Made by a program: the position numbers and the translations under genes
Shown: positions 40,301 through 46,958 of the stretch, one piece after another
Position numbering within the stretch: position 1 is the stretch's first letter
How the letters are laid out: the number at the start of each line of letters is the position of its first letter
The notes under the pieces: generated by a model
Told to the model about the DNA's origin: nothing
What the model saw: the letters and a program-made list of their open reading frames with translations, nothing else
Database searches by the model: none
DNA from: a virus
IMG/VR virus record: IMGVR_UViG_3300025770_000008
Coordinates: 62,001-126,000 of that record
DNA: 64,000 nt
Direction: 5' to 3' (one strand)

Positions 40301-41807
40301 GGTCAGAGGGCAAGAACGGTATGAGGTTCGCAGTGAATGAGAACATCGCCTTGGGAGATCGCAGAACATAGTCCACCTCGTTGGCTTTCACATTGGTGGG
40401 GTCACCCTCACCCCCGCGGATGACCGTGATGAGGTCTTTCCGAGGCTTGAAGGTCTTTCCGTCTCCCGTGTCGTACTGGTCGGGAAAGGCCAGCGTCTTC
40501 CCGTGCAGCTCCGTGGGGGAGACATCCGCCCACTTGCTGTTCTTCACGTCCCACACCTTGATGACCGGCTCGTTGCCTCGCTTGGAGACACCCAGCGTCA
40601 GGTGCGTGGTGATACCACTTCGGGTCCCCTCCGGGCTGTGAAACGGGTCAGTGAAGCCCATCTGGCTAGAGTCCAGCATCTTGGCAGAATGACTGACCGC
40701 GTTCTCCGTGCTGATACCGCCGGTGCCCATCAGGGTGGCTTTGAGGTGCCCGCCAATCATGTCGACCGGGTTCAGCTGTGAGGGGCGCTGAGACAGGGAG
40801 GTCGAGGTGAAGAACGACTTGACCGGGACGTTGAAAACGTCAGGGGTCACAATCTTGCGGATGTCGTCACGGCGGTCCAGGTTGTTGCGGATCTTCCGCT
40901 CCACCCGACGACGCGAGTTCTTGATGCGCTCCGGGAGGTGGTCGGCCACCGTCCACAGCTCCTTGAACCGGAGGGAGTCACGGTTGTCCACCTCGGCCGT
41001 CCCACGAGAAACGCCGAGCAGCTTATTAGCCGCTAATAGCAGCGCCTCGCCGGTGACGGTCGTGAAGCCCTTGCCCAAGGTGACGCTGGTGGTGTCCGGG
41101 CGAAGCTCGGTCGCCGCGAACGACTCACGTACAACATCCTCGACCTCCTCGGGAGTGGTCGCTTCGGACCGGGGGTTCAGGGTCTTGGCGAGCTTCGCCA
41201 TCTGCCCTTTGCGCTGAAGGCGTGCGGCGGTCTGGTAGACCTCCGGCCCCCAGGCCGTCTCCATCTCCTCGGCGCTGATACCCAGTGTCTGAAGAAGGGG
41301 CACGAGGGGCGTGTTGGTCGTCCCGTGGGTGGCCAGGAACTGGCGCTTCTTGGGGTCGAAGCTCACACGGAACCCGCGGCCCTTGCTCAGGTTGAACTGG
41401 GTCTCCAGTCCGCCGTTAGCCTTCATACGTGTGTACGCGCCGGCCTTGAGGCGCCACTGGTTGTCTGCTTGGTACTCCGTCCCGTCCACGATGAACGAGT
41501 ACCGGCGGGTGTAGTGCGGCAGATTCAGCAGCCGCACGCCCTTGGTTTTCGACACCACTTTGCCGGAGGCTTTGTCCACCAGCTCCATGTCCGCGAGGAT
41601 GGGGACCGCCCATGTCCGATTGCGGACCCTGGCCCGCTTTTGAGCGTGTATGTCGTCGATGTGGACGTTGGGCCCAGCATAGACGTTTGTAGCGCGCAAG
41701 ATGCGCGTCCGCCCCTCAATCGGGAGGGTGTCTTTGAGAACCTGGATTGTGCCGTCTTTGAGGGCTTGCATCGCCCTCTCTGGGTCCAGGGTATGGATAT
41801 CCGCCAT
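34371..41807 (-). CDS. Single-chain beta-beta' RNA polymerase precursor with intein
   Basis: A 2478-residue precursor, about 2104 after splicing. The N-terminal half is beta-like: LNYEDGITISE near 638, SRHGNKGVV near 781 and the KLSARAHGYGH to AQRYGELGL region near 955. The C-terminal half is beta'-like: RPEKGGLFDEEI near 1449, catalytic GFNADFDGD near 1805, and GTNIGVIAGQAIGE then VGTQLSMR near 2210. A CAKCYG pair is kept; the usual N-terminal beta' zinc ribbon seems lost. The ATG at 41807 (MADIHTLDPE) is preferred over one 13 codons upstream because of an AGAGG site. No alpha, omega or sigma gene is seen. Confidence 0.93.
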   Translation of the reverse strand: MADIHTLDPERAMQALKDGTIQVLKDTLPIEGRTRILRATNVYAGPNVHIDDIHAQKRARVRNRTWAVPILADMELVDKASGKVVSKTKGVRLLNLPHYTRRYSFIVDGTEYQADNQWRLKAGAYTRMKANGGLETQFNLSKGRGFRVSFDPKKRQFLATHGTTNTPLVPLLQTLGISAEEMETAWGPEVYQTAARLQRKGQMAKLAKTLNPRSEATTPEEVEDVVRESFAATELRPDTTSVTLGKGFTTVTGEALLLAANKLLGVSRGTAEVDNRDSLRFKELWTVADHLPERIKNSRRRVERKIRNNLDRRDDIRKIVTPDVFNVPVKSFFTSTSLSQRPSQLNPVDMIGGHLKATLMGTGGISTENAVSHSAKMLDSSQMGFTDPFHSPEGTRSGITTHLTLGVSKRGNEPVIKVWDVKNSKWADVSPTELHGKTLAFPDQYDTGDGKTFKPRKDLITVIRGGEGDPTNVKANEVDYVLRSPKAMFSFTANLIPFLPSDQANRAGMAARHMEQTVPLKNPEEPLLQVASGSDQPAWDTWEKILGQMQSHASPVSGTVKSVEAERIVVAGDDGKKHVVQLYDNYPLNDSKAFVTSKPLVQKGDEVKKDDVIADTSFTKGGVLSMGTNLRVGYLAYKGLNYEDGITISETAAKKLTSEHLHKPRVYLDTGMMMGLKKFRANFPGVVSDANAAKLDEDGVIKRGEIVRPGDVIATVLKEADPSAEQIMLKGIHKSLAKPYRDRSLTWNKPYTGVVTEVVRNGKEVVAYVKTAEEADIGDKLTSRHGNKGVVVAILPDEEMPRDGDGAPLEIVLNPSGVPGRINPGQVLENAITLAAVEDGKPYAVSNFDGDEGHRISVGDVSTKIVQVKGHYRTIKSGKGSKRIWIEPYEYETGYKGLIDQILEKKGLSETTELFDPETGKSLGPVMTGHQYILKQEHQVDKKLSARAHGYGHAYNANMVPRGTYGGNDGAQRYGELGLYAMIAHGAVNNIRDALSWKCFPYHEKVLTDQGEIEIGKIVTNRLPVKVLTWSDEEGLCYRPIKNYWRRNGEQDRLVRVTAHRRRSGEFAFVKGTVLCTEEHQFYVRREGQLEKVWAKDLRPGVDAILTWGNELSEGQHDLLLGSLLGDGYMAQKETSRFPYFQERHSVKQREYLQFKADALSSFTHRELREYTAGYQGFSCGQQMVEWSSFATPEFLKLHRQFYASGERRFPQEVWDLLTLRSLAIWFQDDGCGYRSLSNGGGVQAGLAVYSMNSDERKSAIAAIERLTEVHFNDNVDHLKKHGVAAEHFLSKLGPYLHPSLSYKTCDVVAPIGQKLVEFSAPGAPGLVETPVDAVEPAGCLGDLPEWRGKYLFNLEVEDTHRYFVRGFLVGNSDRSQDEIWTAIQTGQMLPAPRPSFAYEKFLGYLNGLGVNVEKHGNELVVLPMTDKQITEMSSGALEDGGKVVRGKDLRPEKGGLFDEEITGGVGGKNWSHLVLAESMPNPLFEKGIRSLLGLTGKQYDGILAGKVSLDKDGKVTEEGGATGPAALAAALSGIEVDKELTAAKEEIKTARRSSLDKVNKRIKYLLMLNKTGLSAREAYVLENLPVVPPQFRPISVMEAGDLNVDGLNLLYRDVSLLSDQLKAAKGVLPDAELFKLRTELYSAVEALMGTATASDQGLTTDGQPRPPGILNILSGRTSPKESYFHKAILDRKQDLTMRSVIVPDMSLHLDEMGLPKKGAMKIFRPFVVKEMVAMGYTPLQAREEIEKDTSLANKALAVVASKRPVLFKRDPVLHKFGIMAFKARIIDDEKAIHIHPLVVGGFNADFDGDAMGVFVPISQGAVDEAYKMMPSKNLFNPSTGKVMYQPSLEGQLGLFMLTQFGKRSREKFASNKDAIDAANKGDIAMTDVVTVDGKKTTAGRLKIAGALPASLRTAELLEDADFTLNNKSLQGVLRDLATDHPAQFANSVDKLKDLGFGFAYSSGFSFDSDDFNTLSTIRDKHLKVAQAREKVVRGAGGTRKEQDGKVVALYQKATADIKNDAEKYLQATGNRLYTMYKAGVKPGWSQLQQLIIAPLLMENADGRIIPVPVTKSYAEGLSTAGYWTASSGARKGLIEKVQSVSEPGALSKQIVNTAIPQVITVEDCGTTTGIHMKIGDSDLVDRVLVKGVKAKGQSFRAGSLITPQMVTSLKAARVDGLVVRSPTKCESHQGMCAKCYGAMDGGGPVALGTNIGVIAGQAIGEVGTQLSMRVFHTGGASGAGGSSVVGGIERVKQLLKIPQTLPGKATLAQVPGRVGKIAKSAVGGYDITVGGEEHYIPHGRTLQFKVGATVKKGDALSSGPVDPRELLTLTNLDRVQRYLTDEVHGVYAEAGVKKRNVEVVVRALTNLGVVEDPGEVGDEEGIIRNDYVSLTKVNALNRANKGKETVKVVPVLRGVETLALDQTTDWIARLQYRKLKETFTRAANEGWKSDIHGVHPAPGIAYTAEFGKPDSGSKSPY
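37692..38813 (-). mobile_element. Intein (LAGLIDADG type) in RNA polymerase beta KSDD motif
   Basis: A 374-residue intein, Cys999 (CFPYHEKVLTD) to Asn1372 (GFLVGN), followed by extein Ser. Removal rejoins DALSWK | SDRSQDE, the KSDD-type motif near the end of the beta part. LAGLIDADG motifs LLLGSLLGDGY and LAIWFQDDGC suggest a homing endonuclease. The terminal HRYFVRGFLVGN block is canonical. Whether it splices efficiently decides whether the phage polymerase is active, so it could also be a regulatory switch. Confidence 0.92.
41024..41038. repeat. 15-bp palindrome site 8 (exact)
   Basis: TATTAGCCGCTAATA on the + strand, inside the RNA polymerase gene; the coding strand reads TATTAGCGGCTAATA and codes LLAAN. 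Arms of 7 bp are fully symmetric around one base. Confidence 0.95.
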
Positions 41808-41887
41808 CGGGGAAAAGCCTCTGTTTTGGGGCGTACCTTCGCCCATACTAGCAGCGCACGGCCTGCGCTAAACAGGTTCTCCTTCTT

Positions 41888-41895
41888 GGTATAAG
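41888..41895 (+). promoter_or_regulatory. GGTATAAG box, candidate rightward promoter element
   Basis: The octamer GGTATAAG occurs here and again at 45893-45900, both in gaps that face a rightward gene. TATAAG resembles a -10 box with an extended TGG-type element. No clear -35 hexamer precedes either. Two copies could be chance, but both gaps lie at strand switches. Confidence 0.35.
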
Positions 41896-41907
41896 AATTA
41901 CGAACAA

Positions 41908-41923
41908 GGAAGAATACTCTTCC
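41908..41923. promoter_or_regulatory. GGAAGA-ATAC-TCTTCC inverted repeat
   Basis: Arms of 6 bp around a 4-base loop in the 237-base gap between the polymerase start and the rightward Cys-rich gene. It could be an operator or a short transcript hairpin. The surrounding gap (41808-42044) is AT-richer than the genes but holds no other clear element. Confidence 0.35.
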
Positions 41924-42044
41924 GACGTTCGCAGTCACTGTGTGAGAGGAGCCCAGTTTTTTATGAAAGCAATCACAAACACGTCCACAACGAAGGACCT
42001 GGAACGCGGGACCGAAGACGCGCTCACCCCCGTTCAGAAGTAGG

Positions 42045-42302
42045 GTGAACCCAAAATTCATCCCGCTGAGGCCGGGGGTAAGCTGTCCGCTTGCCCCGAT
42101 GCCTTGCTACACCCCCCGGGAGTGTGCTGACTGCCGCTTCTTCGAGAAGCGACGCGCCTGGACGGCCGAGTGGCTGTGCGGTACGTGTCTGGTCGTCGAG
42201 GAGGACACCGCTGAGGTGTACTTCTCAAGCGGGAACTGTGAGGAGTGCGGGGGGTTCAGCCCCGTGCTCTGCGCAGTGGTGCTTGCCTCCGCGCGTGACT
42301 AG
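42045..42302 (+). CDS. Rightward small Cys-rich protein
   Basis: An 85-residue frame starting with GTG; an ATG at 42099 (MPCYTPREC) is a plausible shorter start, since the earlier residues are bland. Cys pairs occur as ECADC, CGTC and CEEC, a pattern of small zinc ribbons. It lies in a strand-switch gap between the portal and the polymerase, with its 3' end touching the portal's end (42299). No family recognised. It may be a small regulator expressed early, separately from the virion block. Confidence 0.5.
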   Translation: MNPKFIPLRPGVSCPLAPMPCYTPRECADCRFFEKRRAWTAEWLCGTCLVVEEDTAEVYFSSGNCEECGGFSPVLCAVVLASARD

Positions 42303-44194
42303 GGTCCGCGCGAGGGTAACTGCTCAGGGTTGGGGCGTAGCCGTACGCCCTGACTTTTTAGGTCCCTGAAAACCAGCTCGTACAGATTCGGGTTGTTGGC
42401 CCGCAGCTGCTCCAGCCGGTGATACTGGTCGACCTCTGACATAGCGCTCAACTGCTGGGCGACGGTCCGCGCCGCTACGGCGAGGTTCTGGCCTCCCGCG
42501 CTCTCCACCGGCTGCTGCTCTTGCCCCGGCTGAGCCTGCTGCTCTTGCCCAGGCTGCTGCGGCTGGCCCTGTTGAGCCTGCTGCCCCGCAGCACCCTGCT
42601 GCTCCTGCCCTTGCTGCTGTTGCTGCTCCGGCGTCGCCATGCCGTTCTGGTTCAGAATCTCCTGCTGCTGCACCTGCGCCTGTGCGCCGTACTTGGCCTG
42701 GATAATCTGCGCCTCGCCTTGCGCCGCCGCTTGGTCGACAATCTGCTGGCGCGATACACGCGCCTGGACCGACCGCTCGGTCTTGAGCAGCGTCTGCTCC
42801 CGGTCGTAGTCGAAGTCCCGAGACTGTAGCAACGACCGCTGCGAGATGAGCCCACCCTGCGACAGCTGCAGGTCGTACGACGCGCGCTGGATGTCGTCCG
42901 CCATCTTGAACGGGCGGAACCTCATCCCAATAGGCGTTTTGTCACACCCACCGGCAATGGCATCCCGGATGAAGTGAACCAACCGCAGCATGTCTTGACG
43001 GTTGCCAAGGAACTCGTTCTCAAGCGCCTTGAGGTTCACGCTCGCGCCGCTGTACTGGGCCTCCCCGTAGAAGAACGAGGTGGGCACACCCATGCCCGCT
43101 ACGATTTGGTCGAAGTAGACCCGCAGCTCCTGGTGGAGCAGCATGGCCCGGCCCTGCCCACCGATGAGCTGGTAGCCGAGCGGGAACCCGAGGACCGGGA
43201 TGTGGTTGGGGTCCTGGCGCCACTTGGTGACCTGAAGCTCGACCTCCTTCTGCCAGCTCTTCAGGTTGACCTGGGAGTAGAAGTTGTTGCCGTCTCCGGT
43301 GACCTGCGGGTAGAGCACACGCATGGGGACGATGTGCTCCATGCACACCGCTTCCTGGCTCTTCCGCAGGACCTGCGTGAAGAAGATGTCCTTCAGGACC
43401 GGCAGGACAAGCGGGGCGCCCCAGCCCTGGTCCCCCGGGTTCGTGCTGATGGACGCCCTCCGCGAGTGGAAGATTTTGTCCGACTCGATGAGGATGGCCT
43501 TCTTTTTACGTATCGCGTCGATGAACGTCTGGGGGACGTTCTGCACCACGTCAGGAATGCCAAGAGTAATCTGGTTCCGCAGATACTGGGGCATCCGGTA
43601 GAAGTACCGGGAACGCCCAGTTATCTCGTTGTACTCGATCTCGATTACCCGCGGGTTCCACCGGACCAGCCGCACCGCTTCGAGGTTCTTCTGGTACTCG
43701 TCGTGTACCTTCGCCTCGTGCTGGGTATCGCACTCCTGGCAGTGCAGCATGAACTTCGTGTCGCGCCACTGGTACTTAGCTTTGGACGCCTCGACCGCGT
43801 GCTGGCACTGACGACACGTCAGCTTCTTCACGAACGGGAATGAGACCGTACAGAACGAGTTGCCGAACGTGTACCTGTCCAGGTTCTGCTCGACCAGGAA
43901 CTGGCGGATGCGCAGCTTGGTCTCGAACAGGTCCCGCCACTCTTCGACCAGCCCCTCGTTCCCCTCGTCGAACATGATGTCCGTGATGGGGTACGCCGCG
44001 AGGCGACTCGTCACCGTCGAGATGATGGGGTTGGTACGCTGGTAGTAGGCACACCACTCGAACGTCTCCCGGATAGTCGACGGGAGGTAGTTCTCAGCGA
44101 TGTCGAAGAACGGTGACGGGTAGAACGCCTCAGGCCGCCCCACTGACGAGGCGCGGGCCTGCCTACCGGCCGAAGGGGCTGTAATGACGGACAT
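42299..44194 (-). CDS. Portal protein with zinc ribbon and Gln-rich tail
   Basis: A 631-residue protein. The N-terminal part (about 30-70, TIRETFEWCAYYQRTNPII) and the extended alpha/beta centre fit the portal clip/crown layout of large phages. A zinc-ribbon insert has Cys127-x2-Cys130 and Cys152-x2-Cys155. A long helical region (about 440-500) is followed by a Gln-rich, disordered tail (about 515-570). It is the portal by position beside head genes and by length. The ring would be the head vertex through which DNA passes. Zinc insert and Gln tail are unusual relative to T4 gp20. Confidence 0.75.
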   Translation of the reverse strand: MSVITAPSAGRQARASSVGRPEAFYPSPFFDIAENYLPSTIRETFEWCAYYQRTNPIISTVTSRLAAYPITDIMFDEGNEGLVEEWRDLFETKLRIRQFLVEQNLDRYTFGNSFCTVSFPFVKKLTCRQCQHAVEASKAKYQWRDTKFMLHCQECDTQHEAKVHDEYQKNLEAVRLVRWNPRVIEIEYNEITGRSRYFYRMPQYLRNQITLGIPDVVQNVPQTFIDAIRKKKAILIESDKIFHSRRASISTNPGDQGWGAPLVLPVLKDIFFTQVLRKSQEAVCMEHIVPMRVLYPQVTGDGNNFYSQVNLKSWQKEVELQVTKWRQDPNHIPVLGFPLGYQLIGGQGRAMLLHQELRVYFDQIVAGMGVPTSFFYGEAQYSGASVNLKALENEFLGNRQDMLRLVHFIRDAIAGGCDKTPIGMRFRPFKMADDIQRASYDLQLSQGGLISQRSLLQSRDFDYDREQTLLKTERSVQARVSRQQIVDQAAAQGEAQIIQAKYGAQAQVQQQEILNQNGMATPEQQQQQGQEQQGAAGQQAQQGQPQQPGQEQQAQPGQEQQPVESAGGQNLAVAARTVAQQLSAMSEVDQYHRLEQLRANNPNLYELVFRDLKSQGVRLRPNPEQLPSRGP

Positions 44195-44196
44195 GC

Positions 44197-44871
44197 TTAA
44201 CTCAACAACCTGCTGGACTGCTCGATGAACAGGGCATTCTGCTTCCGCACAAAGGCTACTATAGCCTGGGACTTAGCGGCTTGCAGGCCGATGGCCGAGC
44301 GAGCGTCTACGCCCGGCGAGTTATTAGCGACTAATAGCCGCACCGCATCCTGCATGGACGAGGTACTGCCCTCGCCCAGCTTCTGCACGTAGTCGTTACA
44401 CGGCTCAAGCGGCCCGGGGCCGTAGACATACCCCGCCGAGAACATCCCGGCGGCGACGTACTTGTAGACCTCTTTCGACACCTTGACGTCTTGGCGCAGC
44501 GAGGAGAGCACGTCGAGGGCGAAGGCACACTGCAGCGGGTTGGCCTGCTGCACCATGTCAAAGCGTGGGGGTAGGCCGCGAAGACCCAGGGCTACATTCT
44601 CGAAGATGTCCCACGCCTCGTACGGCGCAGAAGCCACCATGCTCGACCGGATAGCCTGAATCTTGTTGCGGGAAGCCGCAGAAGGTGTGCGCCCGAAGGA
44701 CAGGTAAATCTCCGCCCAGACGGTCTCAGGCTCCCAGCCGAGGTACTCCGTCTTGAAGGTCTTGAGGAGGATTAGTCCAAGAACGAGCGGATGTGTCTCG
44801 CTGTTCGTGAACGCTTCCGGTATCGCCTCCGGTCCTGTGGGCCCGAGAGCGGAGATTTCTTCAGGGCGCAT
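44197..44871 (-). CDS. Unidentified virion-block protein
   Basis: A 224-residue, mostly helical protein, starting MRPEEISALGPTGPE. It contains a palindrome copy (44322-44336) coding RLLVANN. It overlaps the upstream gene by 11 bases and ends two bases before the portal gene's start. No membrane segment or Cys pattern is visible. By position a head or connector-linked role is possible, but I recognise no family. Confidence 0.45.
   Translation of the reverse strand: MRPEEISALGPTGPEAIPEAFTNSETHPLVLGLILLKTFKTEYLGWEPETVWAEIYLSFGRTPSAASRNKIQAIRSSMVASAPYEAWDIFENVALGLRGLPPRFDMVQQANPLQCAFALDVLSSLRQDVKVSKEVYKYVAAGMFSAGYVYGPGPLEPCNDYVQKLGEGSTSSMQDAVRLLVANNSPGVDARSAIGLQAAKSQAIVAFVRKQNALFIEQSSRLLS
44322..44336. 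repeat. 15-bp palindrome site 9 (exact)
   Basis: TATTAGCGACTAATA on the + strand, TATTAGTCGCTAATA on the coding strand, reading LLVANN. Same frame and residues as sites 5, 6 and 12, in unrelated proteins. Confidence 0.95.
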
Positions 44872-45862
44872 CCATCATCCCGGCAATCACCGCCTTGTGC
44901 GGGTCCGGGAGGCTTCCCAGGACACTCACAGGGTCGGCTGCGAACTGCTGGGCGAACTCTGCACCAAACTCACCCTCAAGTCGAGAGCCCGCTCCCTGTG
45001 CGAAAGAAACGATGTCGTCGCCGCTGTAGTCCCGCCCACCGATGGACACGTTGACCGACGCGGTCTTGGTGTGCCCCTCGTAGGGGGCGCCGTAGATGGA
45101 GTACACCGGGTCCGGGATGCTGCGGCCGTAGTACTGCGTGAGCTGGAGAGTGCTATCGAACAGCTCCAGGGAAGCGACCGCCTCCTCAGCAGTGAACTCG
45201 CCCGAGGCCGTCTTCTCCTTCAGCGTGTCGAGCACCTTCGAGGGCTCAGGGGACCAACCCGTCGCGAGCTTGCGCGCGTCGATAGCCATACTGAGGTTCT
45301 GGCCGACCTCCGTGCCAGCGTAGTCCTTCAGCTCCGGAACGGTGTCGAGGTCGACGCCGGCTTCCTTCACCATGAAGGCCAGCCGCTGCTTGCCTCGGGG
45401 GCTGCAGCCAGCGAACTCGTCACGGAGGTGCTCGATGGACGGGTCCGTCTCCAGCTCGAACAGCGCGGCCAGCGCGTGGTCGTCCGCGGCGGCACTGGTG
45501 AGGATGTCGATAGGCGAAGCGATCTTCTCCATCTCGTTGTACGCCGGAAGACCGAACGCATCGAGGGCAGTCTCCAGCTTCGCCGAGGCTTCCTTCCGCA
45601 GCTCCTCCGGGAGATGCATCCCGCAAGACACGAAGTAGAGGAGTGAAGCCGCAGTATTCCCCGCGTCCATCAGCGGGAACTTGGCGGCCAAACCAGACGC
45701 GGTCTTGACGAAGACAGCGTAATCGCTAGGATGCTTGACAGTCACATCCGACAGATTGACAGCGGTCTCGAAGACGGCAGGGGTTTTACCCCCCAGCCGG
45801 TCCCGAAGCAGCTGTCCGCCGTCGTCGTACTGGTCAACAATCCGGAGGTCGAGCGTATCCAT
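44861..45862 (-). CDS. First gene of the leftward block; K-x-A-rich virion-type protein
   Basis: A 333-residue protein. The ATG at 45862 is chosen because GAGGG lies 5 bases upstream; an in-frame GTG four codons earlier is weaker. K-x-A motifs recur: VKTASG, RKEASA, MEKIASP, VKEAG, KEKTASG and TKTASV. Helical, acidic overall, with no membrane segment. It is the promoter-proximal gene of the virion block, next to the divergent switch. Its motif density resembles the scaffold and protease-region proteins, so it may be a prohead core protein. No family recognised. Confidence 0.5.
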   Translation of the reverse strand: MDTLDLRIVDQYDDGGQLLRDRLGGKTPAVFETAVNLSDVTVKHPSDYAVFVKTASGLAAKFPLMDAGNTAASLLYFVSCGMHLPEELRKEASAKLETALDAFGLPAYNEMEKIASPIDILTSAAADDHALAALFELETDPSIEHLRDEFAGCSPRGKQRLAFMVKEAGVDLDTVPELKDYAGTEVGQNLSMAIDARKLATGWSPEPSKVLDTLKEKTASGEFTAEEAVASLELFDSTLQLTQYYGRSIPDPVYSIYGAPYEGHTKTASVNVSIGGRDYSGDDIVSFAQGAGSRLEGEFGAEFAQQFAADPVSVLGSLPDPHKAVIAGMMDAP

Positions 45863-45955
45863 GTGCACCCTCACAAGCGGCGTCCGCTTTTCGGTATAAG
45901 CTGCTCAGAGCAACAAGAGAAGCTTACACGACGTGCGAATGGGAGAAAAGCAGAG
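45863..45955. promoter_or_regulatory. Divergent switch region between the two blocks
   Basis: A 93-base gap between the leftward (45862) and rightward (45956) starts. It holds a TATAAG box (45895-45900) within GGTATAAG, and a perfect 11-bp palindrome, TGCTC-A-GAGCA (45902-45912), a possible operator for the HTH gene that follows. GGGAG lies about 12 bases before that gene's GTG. Both blocks could be controlled from here. Confidence 0.5.
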
Positions 45956-46381
45956 GTGACCTTCGATGCTCTGCTAAAAGCCGCGATAACCGACGCGGGG
46001 TACTCCTCCCTCAGGACGTTCTCAATAGACGCAGGCATCGCCCGAGAGTCCGTACGTGCGTACACCGCAGGTGACCGGATACCGAGTAACGCCAAACTAG
46101 AACAGATGGGGGATGTCCTCGGTATCCGCGAGGCACCAACTTACACCCAGCTGGAGCTTGCTCTGGCTACCGCCCGGCTCCAAAAGAAGAGCGGAGCAAA
46201 CCAAAAGTACGGAGTTCAAGCCACCGCGGCGCTGAAGACCGCTGACCCCGCTGATGACCTACCAACCCACCGTATCGAGGCCCTGGTAACAATGTTCTTC
46301 GACCACGGACACCGAGAGCGTACTCCCGAAATCGAGTACTTCATCCGTGAACAAATCACCCGACTTCTGACTGATGTCTGA
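45956..46381 (+). CDS. HTH DNA-binding regulator
   Basis: A 141-residue protein started at GTG 45956, the first in-frame start past the divergent gap; earlier in-frame codons overlap the opposite gene. An XRE-like helix-turn-helix lies at about 20-58 (RTFSIDAGIARESVRAYTAG, then LEQMGDVLGI). The C-terminal half is helical and acidic. It is the first rightward gene and sits beside an 11-bp palindrome (45902-45912), so it may control the divergent promoters, either its own or both blocks. It could also be the factor that binds the 15-bp palindromes; that is a guess. Confidence 0.7.
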   Translation: MTFDALLKAAITDAGYSSLRTFSIDAGIARESVRAYTAGDRIPSNAKLEQMGDVLGIREAPTYTQLELALATARLQKKSGANQKYGVQATAALKTADPADDLPTHRIEALVTMFFDHGHRERTPEIEYFIREQITRLLTDV

Positions 46382-46958
46382 GGACATCCGTCGCACCTCC
46401 GGCGCTAAGTTCGTCTTCCTTAGCTTCTCTGAGGTCGACCAAGTTGGACAAGCACTAAGGGAACTACTTGCCACCTGGGGTCCAGGTTGGCGAATAACCC
46501 GCCCGAGCACCAGCTCACATCCGTTTCTACGCATCGAGTTCCTACCCAGTAACTGGGTTTGGGACCGAGCTGACAGAGAGTTCTCCACCGGCCCCAAGTG
46601 GGCCAAAATGGAGGCGTACTACCTAATGCTTCTCCTACAGGAGCACGGTACACAGATCCTCGCAGGGCGAGGGTGTGGTCTCGGTCAGTACTTTGAAGAC
46701 GGGTCTACAGAACGCCAGGACACCACTCTCTACACAGCGAACGTAGAGCGTGCCCACAGTGTCCACTACGTCTTCTCCTGCCCCCCGGGGTTGGAGCCTC
46801 AAGACGCGATTCGCATTCATGGAGGCGTGCCCCTAGCGGGCGCGGTCACATGGGGAAAGTCAGCCGTAAATACGCTGGCGCCCCTCACCCCTCCTGGAGC
46901 AGAATTAGAAAATGCGCATTCTGAGACCCCAGCAGGTTCCGACGACGCCCTGCCCTGA
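46374..46958 (+). CDS. Unidentified early protein
   Basis: A 194-residue protein whose ATG overlaps the regulator's stop by 8 bases (translational coupling). It has a Trp-rich central part (TWGPGWRI, NWVWDRADREF) and an Asp/Glu-rich end. No enzyme motif or membrane segment seen. AT content is higher than the flanking replication genes. Function unknown; early host-takeover proteins of phages often sit here. Confidence 0.45.
   Translation: MSEDIRRTSGAKFVFLSFSEVDQVGQALRELLATWGPGWRITRPSTSSHPFLRIEFLPSNWVWDRADREFSTGPKWAKMEAYYLMLLLQEHGTQILAGRGCGLGQYFEDGSTERQDTTLYTANVERAHSVHYVFSCPPGLEPQDAIRIHGGVPLAGAVTWGKSAVNTLAPLTPPGAELENAHSETPAGSDDALP

Noticed and set aside
41808-41846. An ATG 13 codons upstream of the RNA polymerase start
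   Set aside because: It has no ribosome site at usable distance, while the ATG at 41807 has AGAGG upstream. The difference is small either way.
45731-45955. A longer N-terminus of the HTH regulator
   Set aside because: The upstream codons are antisense to the first leftward gene or lie in the regulatory gap; the first start clear of both is GTG 45956.
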